Origin: Nonomuraea helvata
Lineage (GTDB): Bacteria; Actinomycetota; Actinomycetes; Streptosporangiales; Streptosporangiaceae
DNA: 64,000 nt
Assembly (NCBI RefSeq): GCF_039535785.1
Contig: NZ_BAAAXV010000009.1
Coordinates: 1,364,001 to 1,428,000 of the forward strand
Direction: 5' to 3'
This document shows, in pieces, positions 1 to 7,752 of the stretch. A program made the position numbers and the translations under genes. The notes beneath the pieces are model-generated. The model did no database searches and was not told the DNA's origin. It worked only from the letters and a program-made list of their open reading frames with translations. Within the stretch, counting starts at the first letter, position 1, and each line of letters opens with the position of its first letter.

Positions 1-2
1 TC

Positions 3-398
3 AGCGGCCTGGCCGATCTGAAAGGCAAGAAGGTCGCGGTCACCGCGGGCACGACCCAGGCCGCGTTTGCCAAGAAGTCGATCCCGGGCGCCGACATCAA
101 GACCTACGACAACGCCACACTGGGCATGACCGAGGTGGCCCGAAGCCGGGCCGACGCCGCCCTGGTCTCCCGCTTCCAGGGCGCCTTCCTGGCCCAGAAG
201 AACGGCCTGGCGGTCAAGCCGGCGGGTCCGCTGCTGGAGTCGGAGGTCAACGGCATCTCCTTCGCCAAGGGTTCGGCGACCTTCAAGCAGGCCGTGGACC
301 AGGCCCTGGGCGACATGATCTCCGACGGGACGCTCAGCGCGATCTCGAAGAAGTGGCTCGGCGGCCTCGACATGGCCGAACAGCTCAAGGGGGTCTGA
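3..398 (+). CDS. Amino-acid ABC transporter substrate-binding protein, C-terminal part
   Basis: Only the last 131 codons are in the window; the gene starts upstream. The visible part is the second lobe of a family-3 (polar amino acid) periplasmic-type binding protein. It shows the segment GLADLKGKKVAVTAGTT, typical of the lobe-2 start where the ligand carboxylate is held, and an end with repeated helices and KKWLGG. It would be a lipid-anchored extracellular receptor that delivers an amino acid to the membrane permease that follows. The stop codon overlaps the permease start (TGATG), so the two are translationally coupled. The substrate cannot be read from this fragment. The class V PLP enzyme at the end of the operon makes a sulfur-containing amino acid (cystine-like) a reasonable guess. 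Confidence 0.85.
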   Translation, partial: SGLADLKGKKVAVTAGTTQAAFAKKSIPGADIKTYDNATLGMTEVARSRADAALVSRFQGAFLAQKNGLAVKPAGPLLESEVNGISFAKGSATFKQAVDQALGDMISDGTLSAISKKWLGGLDMAEQLKGV

Positions 399-1045
399 TG
401 GACCTCCTGATCGACTTCCTGCCCGATCTGCTCACCGGTCTCGGCGTCACGATCGTGCTGGGTGTGGTCTCGTTCGTCCTCGGCAGCGCGGTGGGGGGCC
501 TGGTGACGCTTGCCCGCATTTCCTCCAGCCGTGTGCTGCGGGCGCTGGCTGCCGCCTACGTGTCGGTGTTCCGCGGAACGCCGCTGCTCATCCAGATCAT
601 GATCGTCTACTACGGGCTGCCGCAACTCGGGCTCGAGATCCCGCCCATCCCGTCCGCGATCATCGCCTTCACCCTGTTCAGTGGCGCCTACCTGAGCGAG
701 AACTTCCGCGCCGGGATTCTCGGCGTGGACCGCGGCCAGTGGGAGGCGGCGGCCTCGATGGCCATGCCGTACTGGAGGACCCTGCGCCGGATCATCTTCC
801 CGCAGGCGATCAGGATCGCGACCCCGGCCGTGGGGAGCCGCTTTGTCGCGCTGATGAAGGACACCTCGCTCGCCTCGGCGGTCACCGTCGTCGAGCTGAC
901 CCGGGTGGCCGAAGGCATCGGCACATCGACCTTCCGCTACATGGAGGCGCTGTTGCTGGTCGGGCTCCTGTACTGGCTGGTCAACACGCTGCTGCAGATC
1001 GGCCAGCAGGTGCTGGAACGGCGGATGCGGAGGGCATACGCATGA
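398..1045 (+). CDS. Amino-acid ABC transporter permease (HisM/GlnP type)
   Basis: A 215-residue inner-membrane permease of the polar amino-acid uptake family. It begins with a hydrophobic helix (residues about 5-30) and carries the family EAA loop near residues 125-145 (QWEAAASMAMPYWRTLRRII...PQA), which docks to the ATPase. The segment FRGTPLLIQIMIVYYGLP (about residues 53-70) is the hallmark of this family. The ATG at 398 overlaps the stop of the binding-protein gene by one base, and its own stop overlaps the ATPase start by four bases, so all parts of the importer are made from one coupled message. A single permease gene implies a homodimer in the membrane. Confidence 0.92.
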   Translation: MDLLIDFLPDLLTGLGVTIVLGVVSFVLGSAVGGLVTLARISSSRVLRALAAAYVSVFRGTPLLIQIMIVYYGLPQLGLEIPPIPSAIIAFTLFSGAYLSENFRAGILGVDRGQWEAAASMAMPYWRTLRRIIFPQAIRIATPAVGSRFVALMKDTSLASAVTVVELTRVAEGIGTSTFRYMEALLLVGLLYWLVNTLLQIGQQVLERRMRRAYA

Positions 1046-1782
1046 TCGTCAGTGTTCGCGGCTTGCACAAGCGCTTCGGGGACCTGGAGGTACTCAAGGG
1101 CGTCGACCTCGACGTGGCGCGGGGCGAGGTGGTCGTGGTGATGGGGCCGTCCGGCTCGGGCAAGACCACGCTCATCCGCTGCCTGAACCTGCTCGAGGAG
1201 CCCGAGTCCGGCACGGTCAGCGTCTGTGGCACCGAGCTGGCCTGCGGCGTGCGGCGCCCGGTCAGGCAGGTTCGAGATCTGCGCCGCCGTACCGCCATGG
1301 TCTTCCAGCAGTTCAACCTGTTCCCGCACCTGACTGCCTTGCAGAACGTCATGGAAGGACCGGTTTCCGTACGGCGGGTCCCCCGCGCCCAGGCGGCGGC
1401 CCGAGGGCGGGAACTCCTGGCCCGGGTGGGGCTGGCGGACAAGTGCGACTGCTACCCGGCGAAGCTGTCGGGCGGGCAGAAGCAGCGGGTCGCCATCGCG
1501 CGGGCGCTGGCCATGGAGCCCGAGGTGATCCTTTTCGACGAGCCCACCTCGGCACTCGACCCCGAGCTGCACGCGGAGGTGCTCCAGGTGATGCGCGAGC
1601 TCGCGCGGGAGGGAATGACCATGGTGGTGGTGACGCACGAGACCGCGTTCGCACGGGAGGTGGCAGACAGGGTCGTCTTCATGGACGGCGGCACGGTGAT
1701 CGAGCAAGGACCGCCGTCGCGGTTCTTCACCGCGCCCGACCACCCGCGGGTCCGGGCTTTCCTGCGGTTGGTGGCTTCATGA
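1042..1782 (+). CDS. Amino-acid ABC transporter ATP-binding protein
   Basis: A 246-residue cytoplasmic ATPase that powers the importer. Walker A is GPSGSGKTT with Lys41, the Q-loop lies in VFQQFNLFPHLT, the signature is LSGGQKQRVAIARAL, Walker B is VILFDEPTSALD, and the switch histidine is in VVVTHE. The layout matches the GlnQ/TcyC/HisP group of polar amino-acid importers, and the length is normal. The ATG at 1042 overlaps the permease stop (ATGA). A CGTEL...CGVRRP stretch after the Walker A helix is slightly longer than usual. The stop overlaps the start of the PLP enzyme, so that enzyme is part of the same operon. Confidence 0.94.
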   Translation: MIVSVRGLHKRFGDLEVLKGVDLDVARGEVVVVMGPSGSGKTTLIRCLNLLEEPESGTVSVCGTELACGVRRPVRQVRDLRRRTAMVFQQFNLFPHLTALQNVMEGPVSVRRVPRAQAAARGRELLARVGLADKCDCYPAKLSGGQKQRVAIARALAMEPEVILFDEPTSALDPELHAEVLQVMRELAREGMTMVVVTHETAFAREVADRVVFMDGGTVIEQGPPSRFFTAPDHPRVRAFLRLVAS

Positions 1783-2948
1783 TCGACGTCGCTGTGGCCC
1801 GGGCCCTGACGCCCGGCGTCGGAAATGTCGCTCATTTCAACAACGCGGGATCCGCATTGCCCTCGAGCGGTGTGCTGTCCACCGTCATCGACCACTTGCG
1901 ACTGGAAGCGGAAACCGGCGGATACGAGGCGGCGGCGAAGGCCGCCGATCGGCTCGCCGAGGTCTATGCCTCGGCGGCCCGCCTGCTGAACTGCGCGCCG
2001 GACGAGATCGCGCTCGTCGACAGCGCGACCCGCGCGTGGGACCTGGCTTTCTACGCGGTGCCGTGGCGGGCCGGCGACCGCATCCTCACCAGCAAGGCCG
2101 AGTACGCCAGCAACTTCATCGCCTACCTCCAGGTCGCCGAGCGTTTCGGGGTTCAGGTCGAGGTGGTGCCCAACGACGGGCTCGGCCAGATCTCCGTCGA
2201 CGAGCTCCGCCGGATGGCTGATGAGCGCGTACGGCTCATCTCGCTCACACACATCCCGACCAACGGCGGCCTGGTCAATCCGGCGGCCGAGGTGGGCAAG
2301 GTGGCCGCGGAGGTCGGCGCGCTTTTCCTGCTGGACGCCTGCCAGTCCGTCGGCCAGCTCCCGATCGACGTCGAGCTGATCGGCTGCGACCTGCTGTCCA
2401 CCACCGGCCGCAAGTATCTGCGCGCCCCCCGCGGTACGGGCCTGCTCTACGTACGCCGGGCGGCACTCGACCGGCTCGACCCGCCCTTCCTGGACCTGCA
2501 CGGCGCTCGCTGGGTGACGCCCTCGCGCTACGAGGTGCAGCCGGGCGCGCGCCGCTTCGAGAACTGGGAGTACAGCGTCGCCGCCCGGCTCGGCCTGGGC
2601 GCGGCCATCGACGAGGCGCTCGGCTGGGGGCTCGAGAACGTCCGGGACCGGGTCTACGCGCTGGCCGATCACCTGCGAGAGCGGCTGATGGAACTGCCTG
2701 GCTGTCAGGTGCGCGACCAGGGAGCCGAGCGGTGCGGCATCGTCACCTTCACCCTGGACGGAACGCCTGCCGAGGAGGTCAAGGCGCGGCTGGCGACTCG
2801 GTCGATCAACGTCAGCGTTTCGCGCGTGCCGTCCACGCGGCTCGACATGACGGATCGCGGGCTTGAAGAGCTGGTACGTGCCTCGGTGCACTACTACAAC
2901 ACGGAGGAGGAGGTCGCCCAGCTCTGCATGGTTTTGCGCGACGGGTAG
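1779..2948 (+). CDS. Class V aminotransferase / cysteine desulfurase-like PLP enzyme
   Basis: A 389-residue fold-type I PLP enzyme. An N-terminal HFNNAGSALPS segment, FLLDACQSVGQ (the Asp that binds the pyridine nitrogen, about residue 187) and STTGRKYLRAPRGTG with the presumed Schiff-base lysine (about residue 212) identify the class V family. Members act as cysteine desulfurases, selenocysteine lyases, C-S lyases (for example EgtE) or aminotransferases. No IscS-type Cys loop is obvious, so a lyase on an imported amino acid is more likely than Fe-S assembly; that is inference. The ATG at 1779 overlaps the ABC ATPase stop (ATGA), so the enzyme is translationally coupled to an importer. Its substrate is probably what the importer brings in. 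Confidence 0.8.
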   Translation: MIDVAVARALTPGVGNVAHFNNAGSALPSSGVLSTVIDHLRLEAETGGYEAAAKAADRLAEVYASAARLLNCAPDEIALVDSATRAWDLAFYAVPWRAGDRILTSKAEYASNFIAYLQVAERFGVQVEVVPNDGLGQISVDELRRMADERVRLISLTHIPTNGGLVNPAAEVGKVAAEVGALFLLDACQSVGQLPIDVELIGCDLLSTTGRKYLRAPRGTGLLYVRRAALDRLDPPFLDLHGARWVTPSRYEVQPGARRFENWEYSVAARLGLGAAIDEALGWGLENVRDRVYALADHLRERLMELPGCQVRDQGAERCGIVTFTLDGTPAEEVKARLATRSINVSVSRVPSTRLDMTDRGLEELVRASVHYYNTEEEVAQLCMVLRDG

Positions 2949-2998
2949 GCCTCCTCTGTCGAGAACAAGACGCACAGGAGCCGAGCGGGTTACGTCCG

Positions 2999-3017
2999 GG
3001 CTGGGGACCTCCCAGCC
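2999..3017 (+). terminator. Hairpin after the ABC/PLP operon
   Basis: GGCTGGG and CCCAGCC form a perfect 7-bp stem around a 5-base loop, 50 bp after the stop of the PLP enzyme. There is no U-tract, which is common in actinobacterial intrinsic terminators. Confidence 0.5.
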
Positions 3018-3081
3018 AGGACGCGGCCCAGCGGCCGCCGGCCGTGCCGCGGCCGAAGTGCTTGGCCCGACAGCCCTCCCA

Positions 3082-3103
3082 ATACCATGCGGGGGTATAG
3101 TAT
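3082..3103 (+). promoter_or_regulatory. CsoR-type operator overlapping a -10 element
   Basis: The 17-mer ATACCATGCGGGGGTAT (3082-3098) matches the box upstream of csoR at 15844-15860 (reverse strand) at 14 of 17 positions. In both places it runs directly into TATAGTAT (here 3096-3103), which fits a -10 element. The GC-rich centre flanked by ATAC/GTAT is the form of actinobacterial CsoR operators. It lies 32 bp upstream of the AhpD-like start, so copper would be expected to derepress that gene. Confidence 0.6.
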
Positions 3104-3134
3104 TCTCCTGTATAGGCTGAAGAGGAGAGGTGAA

Positions 3135-3662
3135 ATGCGCCGACTGAACGCACTCGAACCGACCGAAGCGCCGGACAAGTCCCGGGAACTGCTGAACGAC
3201 ATCATCAGCCGCAGCGGCGCAGTCGGCGAGATGGTTTCCACCATGGCGCACTCGCCGGCCCTGCTCCAGGGCTACCTGGAGCTGTCGCGGGCCATGAAGC
3301 GCAGCAAGCTGCCACGCGCCCTCAGCGAGAAGATCTCGCTCGCCCTGCAGGAATGGATCGGTTGCGGGCTCTGCCTCGACGCACATGCCGCGGCAGGTCG
3401 CGCGGCAGGGTTGAGCGAGGCCGACATCACCCTCGCCCGCCAGGGCACCTCCACTGACGCCCGGGAAGCAGCGCTGATCGCGGTGGCCACCCGTGTGCTT
3501 GCGGAACCGTCATCACTGACAGACGAGGATGTCGCCGAGCTAAGGGCTCATGGCTGGAGCGATCGGATCATTGCGGAGATCCCCGGCCTGGTTGCCCTTA
3601 ACTTGCTGACCGGCTCCTTCAACCTCCTGGCCGGCCTGGAGCCGGCCGACAAGACGGCATAG
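3135..3662 (+). CDS. AhpD-like / carboxymuconolactone decarboxylase family protein
   Basis: A 175-residue all-helical protein with the AhpD catalytic motif CGLCLDAH (CxxCxxxH, about residues 77-84), which in the family supports disulfide-linked peroxidase chemistry. The ATG at 3135 is chosen because AGAGGAGAGG sits just upstream; a start at 3087 would fall inside the promoter. The gene stands alone between the PLP operon and the BlaI-type regulator. The operator in front of it nearly matches that of csoR, so it probably defends against copper-generated peroxide or thiol damage. The family also contains true decarboxylases, but the intact CxxC and histidine favour a redox role. Confidence 0.82.
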   Translation: MRRLNALEPTEAPDKSRELLNDIISRSGAVGEMVSTMAHSPALLQGYLELSRAMKRSKLPRALSEKISLALQEWIGCGLCLDAHAAAGRAAGLSEADITLARQGTSTDAREAALIAVATRVLAEPSSLTDEDVAELRAHGWSDRIIAEIPGLVALNLLTGSFNLLAGLEPADKTA

Positions 3663-3755
3663 GGAGTCGGCCACAGGAACGCCTGCCCCCTGCGGCTGAA
3701 ACCCCCGGGGCGGAGTCGGCGCACCGATGCGCTGCCACCAGCTCCTTCGCTCCAC

Positions 3756-3771
3756 CTACTACGATAGGTAG
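3756..3771 (+). promoter_or_regulatory. Candidate BlaI/CopY-type operator
   Basis: CTACTACGATAGGTAG is an imperfect dyad with CTAC...GTAG ends, 26 bp upstream of the BlaI-like gene. Its core TACTACGATA resembles the dyad in front of the DUF6153/multicopper-oxidase operon (17912-17923). BlaI-family repressors bind TACTACA/TGTAGTA-like half-sites, so autoregulation is plausible. Confidence 0.4.
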
Positions 3772-3797
3772 CAGATACGTGGACAAGGGAGCATGTG

Positions 3798-4157
3798 ATG
3801 CGCCATCTCGGCGAGCTGGAGTCTGCGATCATGGAGCACATCTGGTCTTGTGACGCATCTGTCTCGGTCCGCGACGTACTTCATGGGCTGCAACACGACA
3901 AGGTCCTTGCCTACACCACGGTCATGACCGTCATGGACAAGCTCCACAAGAAGGGCCTCCTCCGGCGCTCCCAGGCCCGCCGGGCCTATCTGTACGAACC
4001 CCTGATGAGCCACGAGGCCTACAGCGCCCAGCTCATACGGGAGGCGCTGGCGCAAGGTGGGAATCAGGCGATGGCCCTGGTCCATTTCTTGGAACGGCTC
4101 AGCCCTGAGGAGCATGCCGCACTCGACGTCGCCCTGCACCAGACGGCCCGGCGCTGA
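3798..4157 (+). CDS. BlaI/MecI/CopY family transcriptional repressor
   Basis: A 119-residue winged-helix repressor of the penicillinase-repressor family. The N-terminal half has the recognition helix region (AYTTVMTVMDKLHKKGLLRRS, about residues 38-58) and the wing with YLYEP. The C-terminal helices (FLERLSPEEHAALDVAL) dimerise. In the family these regulate beta-lactamase genes, or copper ATPases in the CopY branch. No CxC metal motif is present, so direct copper sensing is not supported. The usual partner, an M56 membrane protease that cleaves the repressor, is absent: the 247 bp downstream hold no credible ORF. ATG 3798 is preferred over GTG 3795 because of AAGGGA spacing. The copper-gene neighbours suggest which promoters it may control. 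Confidence 0.85.
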   Translation: MRHLGELESAIMEHIWSCDASVSVRDVLHGLQHDKVLAYTTVMTVMDKLHKKGLLRRSQARRAYLYEPLMSHEAYSAQLIREALAQGGNQAMALVHFLERLSPEEHAALDVALHQTARR

Positions 4158-4404
4158 TCGTCGCCGTCGCAATGGCGGCGTACGAGCGCGACGGCAAGGA
4201 CGACCAGCCCGACGCCGTGGTGCATCCCCGTACGCGGTTCACGTGCTCCCCGGCGCCGGCGCGGTGAGGTCCCGTTCAGGGCCGGAGGTTGCCCAGGCGT
4301 GCGTGACGGTGGCGTCACCGCCTTGGCCGGCAGCCGCGTGCCGACTGCTTTCTCTAAAAGACCTAGACAGGACTCTGCCTCGCAACTCCAAGGAGGTTCT
4401 CACT

Positions 4405-4446
4405 ATGCTTTGTAGTAATTGCCGTCAAACACTGTGGGGCCAATGA
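4405..4446 (+). CDS. Mini-ORF 1 (13 codons) with a strong ribosome-binding site
   Basis: ATG at 4405 is preceded by AAGGAGG (4390-4396) at ideal spacing, the strongest Shine-Dalgarno sequence nearby. It encodes MLCSNCRQTLWGQ and stops at TGA 4444-4446, which overlaps the next ATG (4443). It contains a CxxC (CSNC). It could be a leader peptide that controls the VanW-like gene downstream or attracts ribosomes to it, or it could be chance. No homolog is recognised. Confidence 0.35.
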   Translation: MLCSNCRQTLWGQ

Positions 4447-4481
4447 AGATCACCGTTGTGTTCCGCCCTGCGGCCTCGTGA
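4443..4481 (+). CDS. Mini-ORF 2 (12 codons), overlapping its neighbours on both sides
   Basis: ATG 4443 overlaps the stop of mini-ORF 1 (ATGA). Its TGA (4479-4481) overlaps the GTG start (4478) of the VanW-like gene (GTGA). It encodes MKITVVFRPAAS. The stepwise overlaps could pass ribosomes from the strong site at 4390 to the VanW start, which has no good site of its own. It might instead be decayed coding sequence. Confidence 0.3.
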   Translation: MKITVVFRPAAS

Positions 4482-5964
4482 GCGTCCGCCAGCTTAACCG
4501 TCGGCGTGCTCCGTCTCGCGGCGCCGTCAGCGTGCTGCGTTCGCGGCGCATGCTCATTCCGGTCGCCGTCGTGCTCGTGGCGGTGCTGGCCTATGCCGTG
4601 CCCTCGATCGCGCTGGCCGGGAAGGTTCCGCCGGGCACAAAGGTGGGCGGCGTGAACATCGGCGGTCTGTCGCCGGAAGCTGCTCGCTCCCGCCTCGAAG
4701 CGGAGCTGGGAAAGCGGGTGCATCAGCCGTTGACGATGATCGCAGCAGGCAAGCGGAGGGACGCTACCTCGAGCGGCGCTGCCGAAGCCTGGACGCACAC
4801 TGGACCGCGACGTTGCGGCACAGATCGTGAGAACGGCCTTTACGGCCGCTCGCACCTCCGTCGAGCTGGATGTCCAGGTGACGCGTCCGAGTATCACCGC
4901 CGATGAGGTCCGTCGCGTCGTCGCGAGCACGGCACGCACGGCGGTCGAAGCTCCGCTCACGCTGGCCGGCGGCGGCAAGAAGGCCACCGTGTCCCGGGAA
5001 CAGCTGGCCACCGGCCTCCGGTTCGTCTCCGACCGGCAGGGAAGCCTCCGCGCGTCCTACGATGCCTCCAAGATCTCCGCAGGCGTGGCCAAGGCGCTGC
5101 TGATCACCCCGCCGAAAGACGCCTCCTTCAAGATCGTCAATAATAGGCCGCGGCTCGTGCCCTCCCGAGCAGGCCATGGCGTCGACATCAAGGCGCTCGG
5201 CCCGGCGATCTCCAAGGCCGTGGCGACAGGCAGCCGCCGCGTCGATCTACCTGCCACCGAACGGCAGCCCCGGGTGACCACGGCCGAGGCGAAGAAGCTC
5301 GGTGTCAAAGAGAAGGTCAGCTCGTTCACCAGCCGATACCCGTGCTGTGCCCCCCCGCGTGACCAACATCCATCGCATCGCCGACATCGTCGACGGATAC
5401 GTGGTTCAGCCTGAGGAGACGTTCTCGCTCAACGATGTGGTCGGCAAGCGTGACAAGGCGCGTGGTTTCGTCGAGGCACCCATGATTCTCAACAACCGGT
5501 TCGTGAACGACATCGGCGGAGGAGTGTCGCAGTTCGCCACCACGATGTTCAACGCGGTCTTCTTCGGCGGCTTCCAGGACGTCCAGCATCGGGCGCACCA
5601 GTACTACATCACCCGCTATCCCGCCGGACGGGAGTCCACAGTGTCCTATCCCCAGCCGGACTTCCACTGGCGCAACGACTCGCCTTACGGCGTGCTGATC
5701 AAGACCTCGTACACGGCCACGTCGGTCACCGTGCAGTTCTGGAGCACCAAGCGCTACGACATCGAATCGCAGAGCTCCGAACGGTACAACGTCAAGTCCG
5801 TCCCCACCCTCACCGACTCCGGCGCCGAGTGCATCCCCATGGACGGCGCGGAAGGGTTCGCCATCGACGTGTGGCGCATCTTCAAGCAGAACGGGAAGGT
5901 CGTGCGGAAGCAGCGCTTCCACACCGTCTACGACCCCGAACCCCGTCTCACTTGCAAAAAGTGA
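4478..5964 (+). pseudogene. VanW family protein, interrupted by two single-base insertions
   Basis: The gene starts GTG 4478 and encodes an N-terminal membrane helix (MLIPVAVVLVAVLAYAVPSIA), a peptidoglycan-binding YoaR-type domain (VPPGTKVGGVNIGGLSPEAA) and a C-terminal VanW domain (ADIVDGYVVQPEETFSLND, then GGGVSQFATTMFNAVFFGG). VanW proteins are extracellular and linked to cell-wall and glycopeptide-resistance loci. The frame changes twice. Removing a T at about 4790 restores AEAGRTLDRDVAAQIV. Removing one C from the seven-C run at about 5351-5357 restores CCAPRVTNIHRIADIV. Both lesions are +1. All three segments are otherwise well conserved, so the damage is recent or comes from sequencing or assembly; the C-run is a typical error site. 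If both are real, only the first 100 or so residues are made correctly. Confidence 0.8.
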
Positions 5965-5969
5965 TTACT

Positions 5970-5999
5970 TAGCGCCAACTCCACGTATACGGAGCGCTA
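5970..5999 (+). terminator. Nested hairpin after the VanW gene
   Basis: TAGCG...CGCTA encloses CTCC...GGAG around an 8-base loop, starting 6 bp after the VanW stop. It has no U-tract. It probably ends VanW transcription. Confidence 0.45.
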
Positions 6000-6014
6000 G
6001 ATAGGCTGCTGCAC

Positions 6015-6377
6015 GTGATCGTCGTCATGCTCCGGAGCGGCCGCGCGCGCAGCGCGCTCCTCATGATGGTCGCGATCACTGCCACGTTCCATCTCCTGCT
6101 CTGCGGTTTCGGACCGCACGCCCATGGCGGCCATCACCAGCGCACTTCCCAAGGGGCCGAGGCGCCGCTTGACCAGGGAGGGGACGATGACCACCACGGG
6201 GTGTCGTGCGAGGACCCCGCCACTCCGCCTGCTCCGGCGATAGCCCTGCTTCCGGGCACGAAGCCCGTTATCGCCGCGCCGCAGGGTTCGGATGACTCCC
6301 CGGTTCCGGTGCTCTCCAGTGGCGCACTGCGCTCGGGAGCCGCCCTGCTCACAGTGGTCTGCGTGTCACGGGTATAG
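6015..6377 (+). CDS. His-rich secreted/membrane protein, DUF6153-like
   Basis: A 120-residue protein starting at GTG 6015. It has an N-terminal signal or anchor helix (about residues 13-31) followed by HAHGGHHQ and DDDHHG clusters, and a second hydrophobic stretch near the C-terminus. This architecture (helix, His cluster, helix) resembles the small DUF6153 proteins of actinobacteria and the gene at 17530-17904. His clusters outside the membrane in a copper-resistance neighbourhood suggest metal binding in the envelope; that is inference. The gene follows the VanW terminator and precedes the PLP enzyme in the same direction. Confidence 0.6.
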   Translation: MIVVMLRSGRARSALLMMVAITATFHLLLCGFGPHAHGGHHQRTSQGAEAPLDQGGDDDHHGVSCEDPATPPAPAIALLPGTKPVIAAPQGSDDSPVPVLSSGALRSGAALLTVVCVSRV

Positions 6378-6454
6378 CCGCGCCCGGCGTGCGCCGGTTC
6401 GGCCGCGCCTGCCGTACTTCCAGGCATCCGTGACTGTGGCGAGGACTCATCACC

Positions 6455-7543
6455 ATGAACACCATCTATCGGCGTCAGCCTGCCCGCATGTGGGCCGGCC
6501 GCTCTTCTCTTGCCGCCCTCGTCGGCGGTACGCCCGTGCTGTGGATCCCCGAGCTGTGGGGCGAGCACGGGCCCGGCTTCTGGGCCAAGCTCGAAGGCCA
6601 CAACCCCGGCGGCATCAAGGACCGACCGGCGCTGCACATGATCGGCCAGGCCCGCTGCCGCGGCGAGCTGCGCCCCGGCGCACCGATCATCGAATCCACC
6701 AGCGGCACGCTCGGCCTCGGGCTCGCCCTGGCCGGAATCGCGTACGGGCATCCGGTCACCCTGGTCAGCGACCCCGGCATGGAGCCGATCATGCACCGGC
6801 TGCTCAGCGCGTACGGCGCCCATGTCGAGATGGTCATCGACCCGCTGCCCACCGGCGGGTGGCAGGCAGCCAGGCGAGAACGCGTACGCGCCCTCCTGGA
6901 GGAGCGTCCCGGCTCCTACTGCCCGGACCAGTACCACAACCCCGACAATGTCGGCTCCTACGACCAGCTCGCGCGGGAACTGGCTGAGCAGCTCGGCCGC
7001 ATCGACGTACTGGTGTGCAGCGTCGGCACCGGCGGGCACAGCGCGGGCATCTATCGAACGCTCCGCCGGCTCAGCCCCGGCGTGCGGCTGGTCGGCGTGG
7101 ACACGATCGGCTCCACCATCTTCGGCCAGCCCGCCCGTCCCCGGCTGATGCGCGGCCTGGGCAGCAGCATCTACCCGCGTAACGTCCGATACCAGGATTT
7201 CAGCGAGGTCCACTGGGTGGCACCCGCCGAGGCGGTATGGGCCTGTCGCCGCCTCGGCTCCGGACGCTACGCCACCGGCGGCTGGAGCGTCGGCGCCGTC
7301 GCCCTGGTCGCCTCCTGGCTCGCCAGAACCCAACGCCCCGACACCAGGATCGTCGCCGTCTTCCCTGACGGACCGCATCGCTACTTCGACACCATCTACA
7401 ACGACGCCTACTGCGCCCGCCACGATCTCCTCGACCGCGAACCGCCGCCTCACCCGGCTGTGCTCGCCCACCCGGCAGAGGGGGAGGCGCGAAGCTGGAC
7501 CCGCTGCACCACGGTGACCGTGCCGGCCGAGGCGGTCCTATGA
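6455..7543 (+). CDS. PLP-dependent cysteine synthase family protein
   Basis: A 362-residue fold-type II PLP enzyme. GHNPGGIKDRPA (about residues 48-60) carries the catalytic lysine. IESTSGTLGLGLAL is the substrate-binding loop, and SVGTGGHSAG is the phosphate-binding loop. It is longer than CysK/CysM because of a C-terminal tail after residue 310. Family members make cysteine or related beta-substituted alanines from O-acetyl- or O-phosphoserine, or cleave cysteine. ATG 6455 is preceded by GAGGACTC. The stop is followed at once by a decayed MFS transporter, a pair seen together in other actinobacteria (recalled, not searched), so the locus may once have been an amino-acid synthase plus exporter. 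Confidence 0.82.
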   Translation: MNTIYRRQPARMWAGRSSLAALVGGTPVLWIPELWGEHGPGFWAKLEGHNPGGIKDRPALHMIGQARCRGELRPGAPIIESTSGTLGLGLALAGIAYGHPVTLVSDPGMEPIMHRLLSAYGAHVEMVIDPLPTGGWQAARRERVRALLEERPGSYCPDQYHNPDNVGSYDQLARELAEQLGRIDVLVCSVGTGGHSAGIYRTLRRLSPGVRLVGVDTIGSTIFGQPARPRLMRGLGSSIYPRNVRYQDFSEVHWVAPAEAVWACRRLGSGRYATGGWSVGAVALVASWLARTQRPDTRIVAVFPDGPHRYFDTIYNDAYCARHDLLDREPPPHPAVLAHPAEGEARSWTRCTTVTVPAEAVL

Positions 7544-7549
7544 GAGGGA

Positions 7550-7713
7550 CGCCTCGTCCTCGGCGTACGCAACCTCAGCCAGCAGGGCATGTTCCTGACG
7601 GGCGGCAGCCTCGCCGACAGGGTGGGATACAAGCCGATGATCCTCGCTGGGCTGACGCTGCGGACGGTGGGCTTCGGCCTGCTCGGACTGGCCCAGGCGG
7701 TGCCATTCGCTCC
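7550..7713 (+). pseudogene. Relic of an MFS transporter (TM2-TM3 region)
   Basis: In frame +2 the segment reads VRNLSQQGMFLTGGSLADRV then GYKPMILAGLTLRTVGFGLL, which is a typical MFS helix followed by the cytoplasmic loop motif (D-R-x-G-x-K-P). There is no start codon, no TM1 and nothing after TM3. It abuts the upstream enzyme gene, so most of the transporter was deleted. Confidence 0.65.
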
Positions 7714-7723
7714 TCACTCTTAC

Positions 7724-7742
7724 CTACGAAGCCCGATAGTAG
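7724..7742 (+). promoter_or_regulatory. CTAC...GTAG dyad before the lipoprotein gene
   Basis: CTACGAAGCCCGATAGTAG has inverted CTAC/GTAG ends and contains GATAGTAG, 10 bp upstream of the ATG. It resembles the candidate BlaI-type sites at 3756 and 17912, but the spacing differs. Confidence 0.25.
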
Positions 7743-7752
7743 ACTCACGGCC

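Noticed and set aside
4158..4404. M56 protease partner of the BlaI-like repressor
   Set aside because: The interval is too short and has no HExxH or membrane helices in any frame.
5345..5360. Programmed frameshift in the VanW gene at the C-run
   Set aside because: There is no slippery heptamer/pseudoknot and a second independent insertion exists upstream; mutation or sequencing error is simpler.
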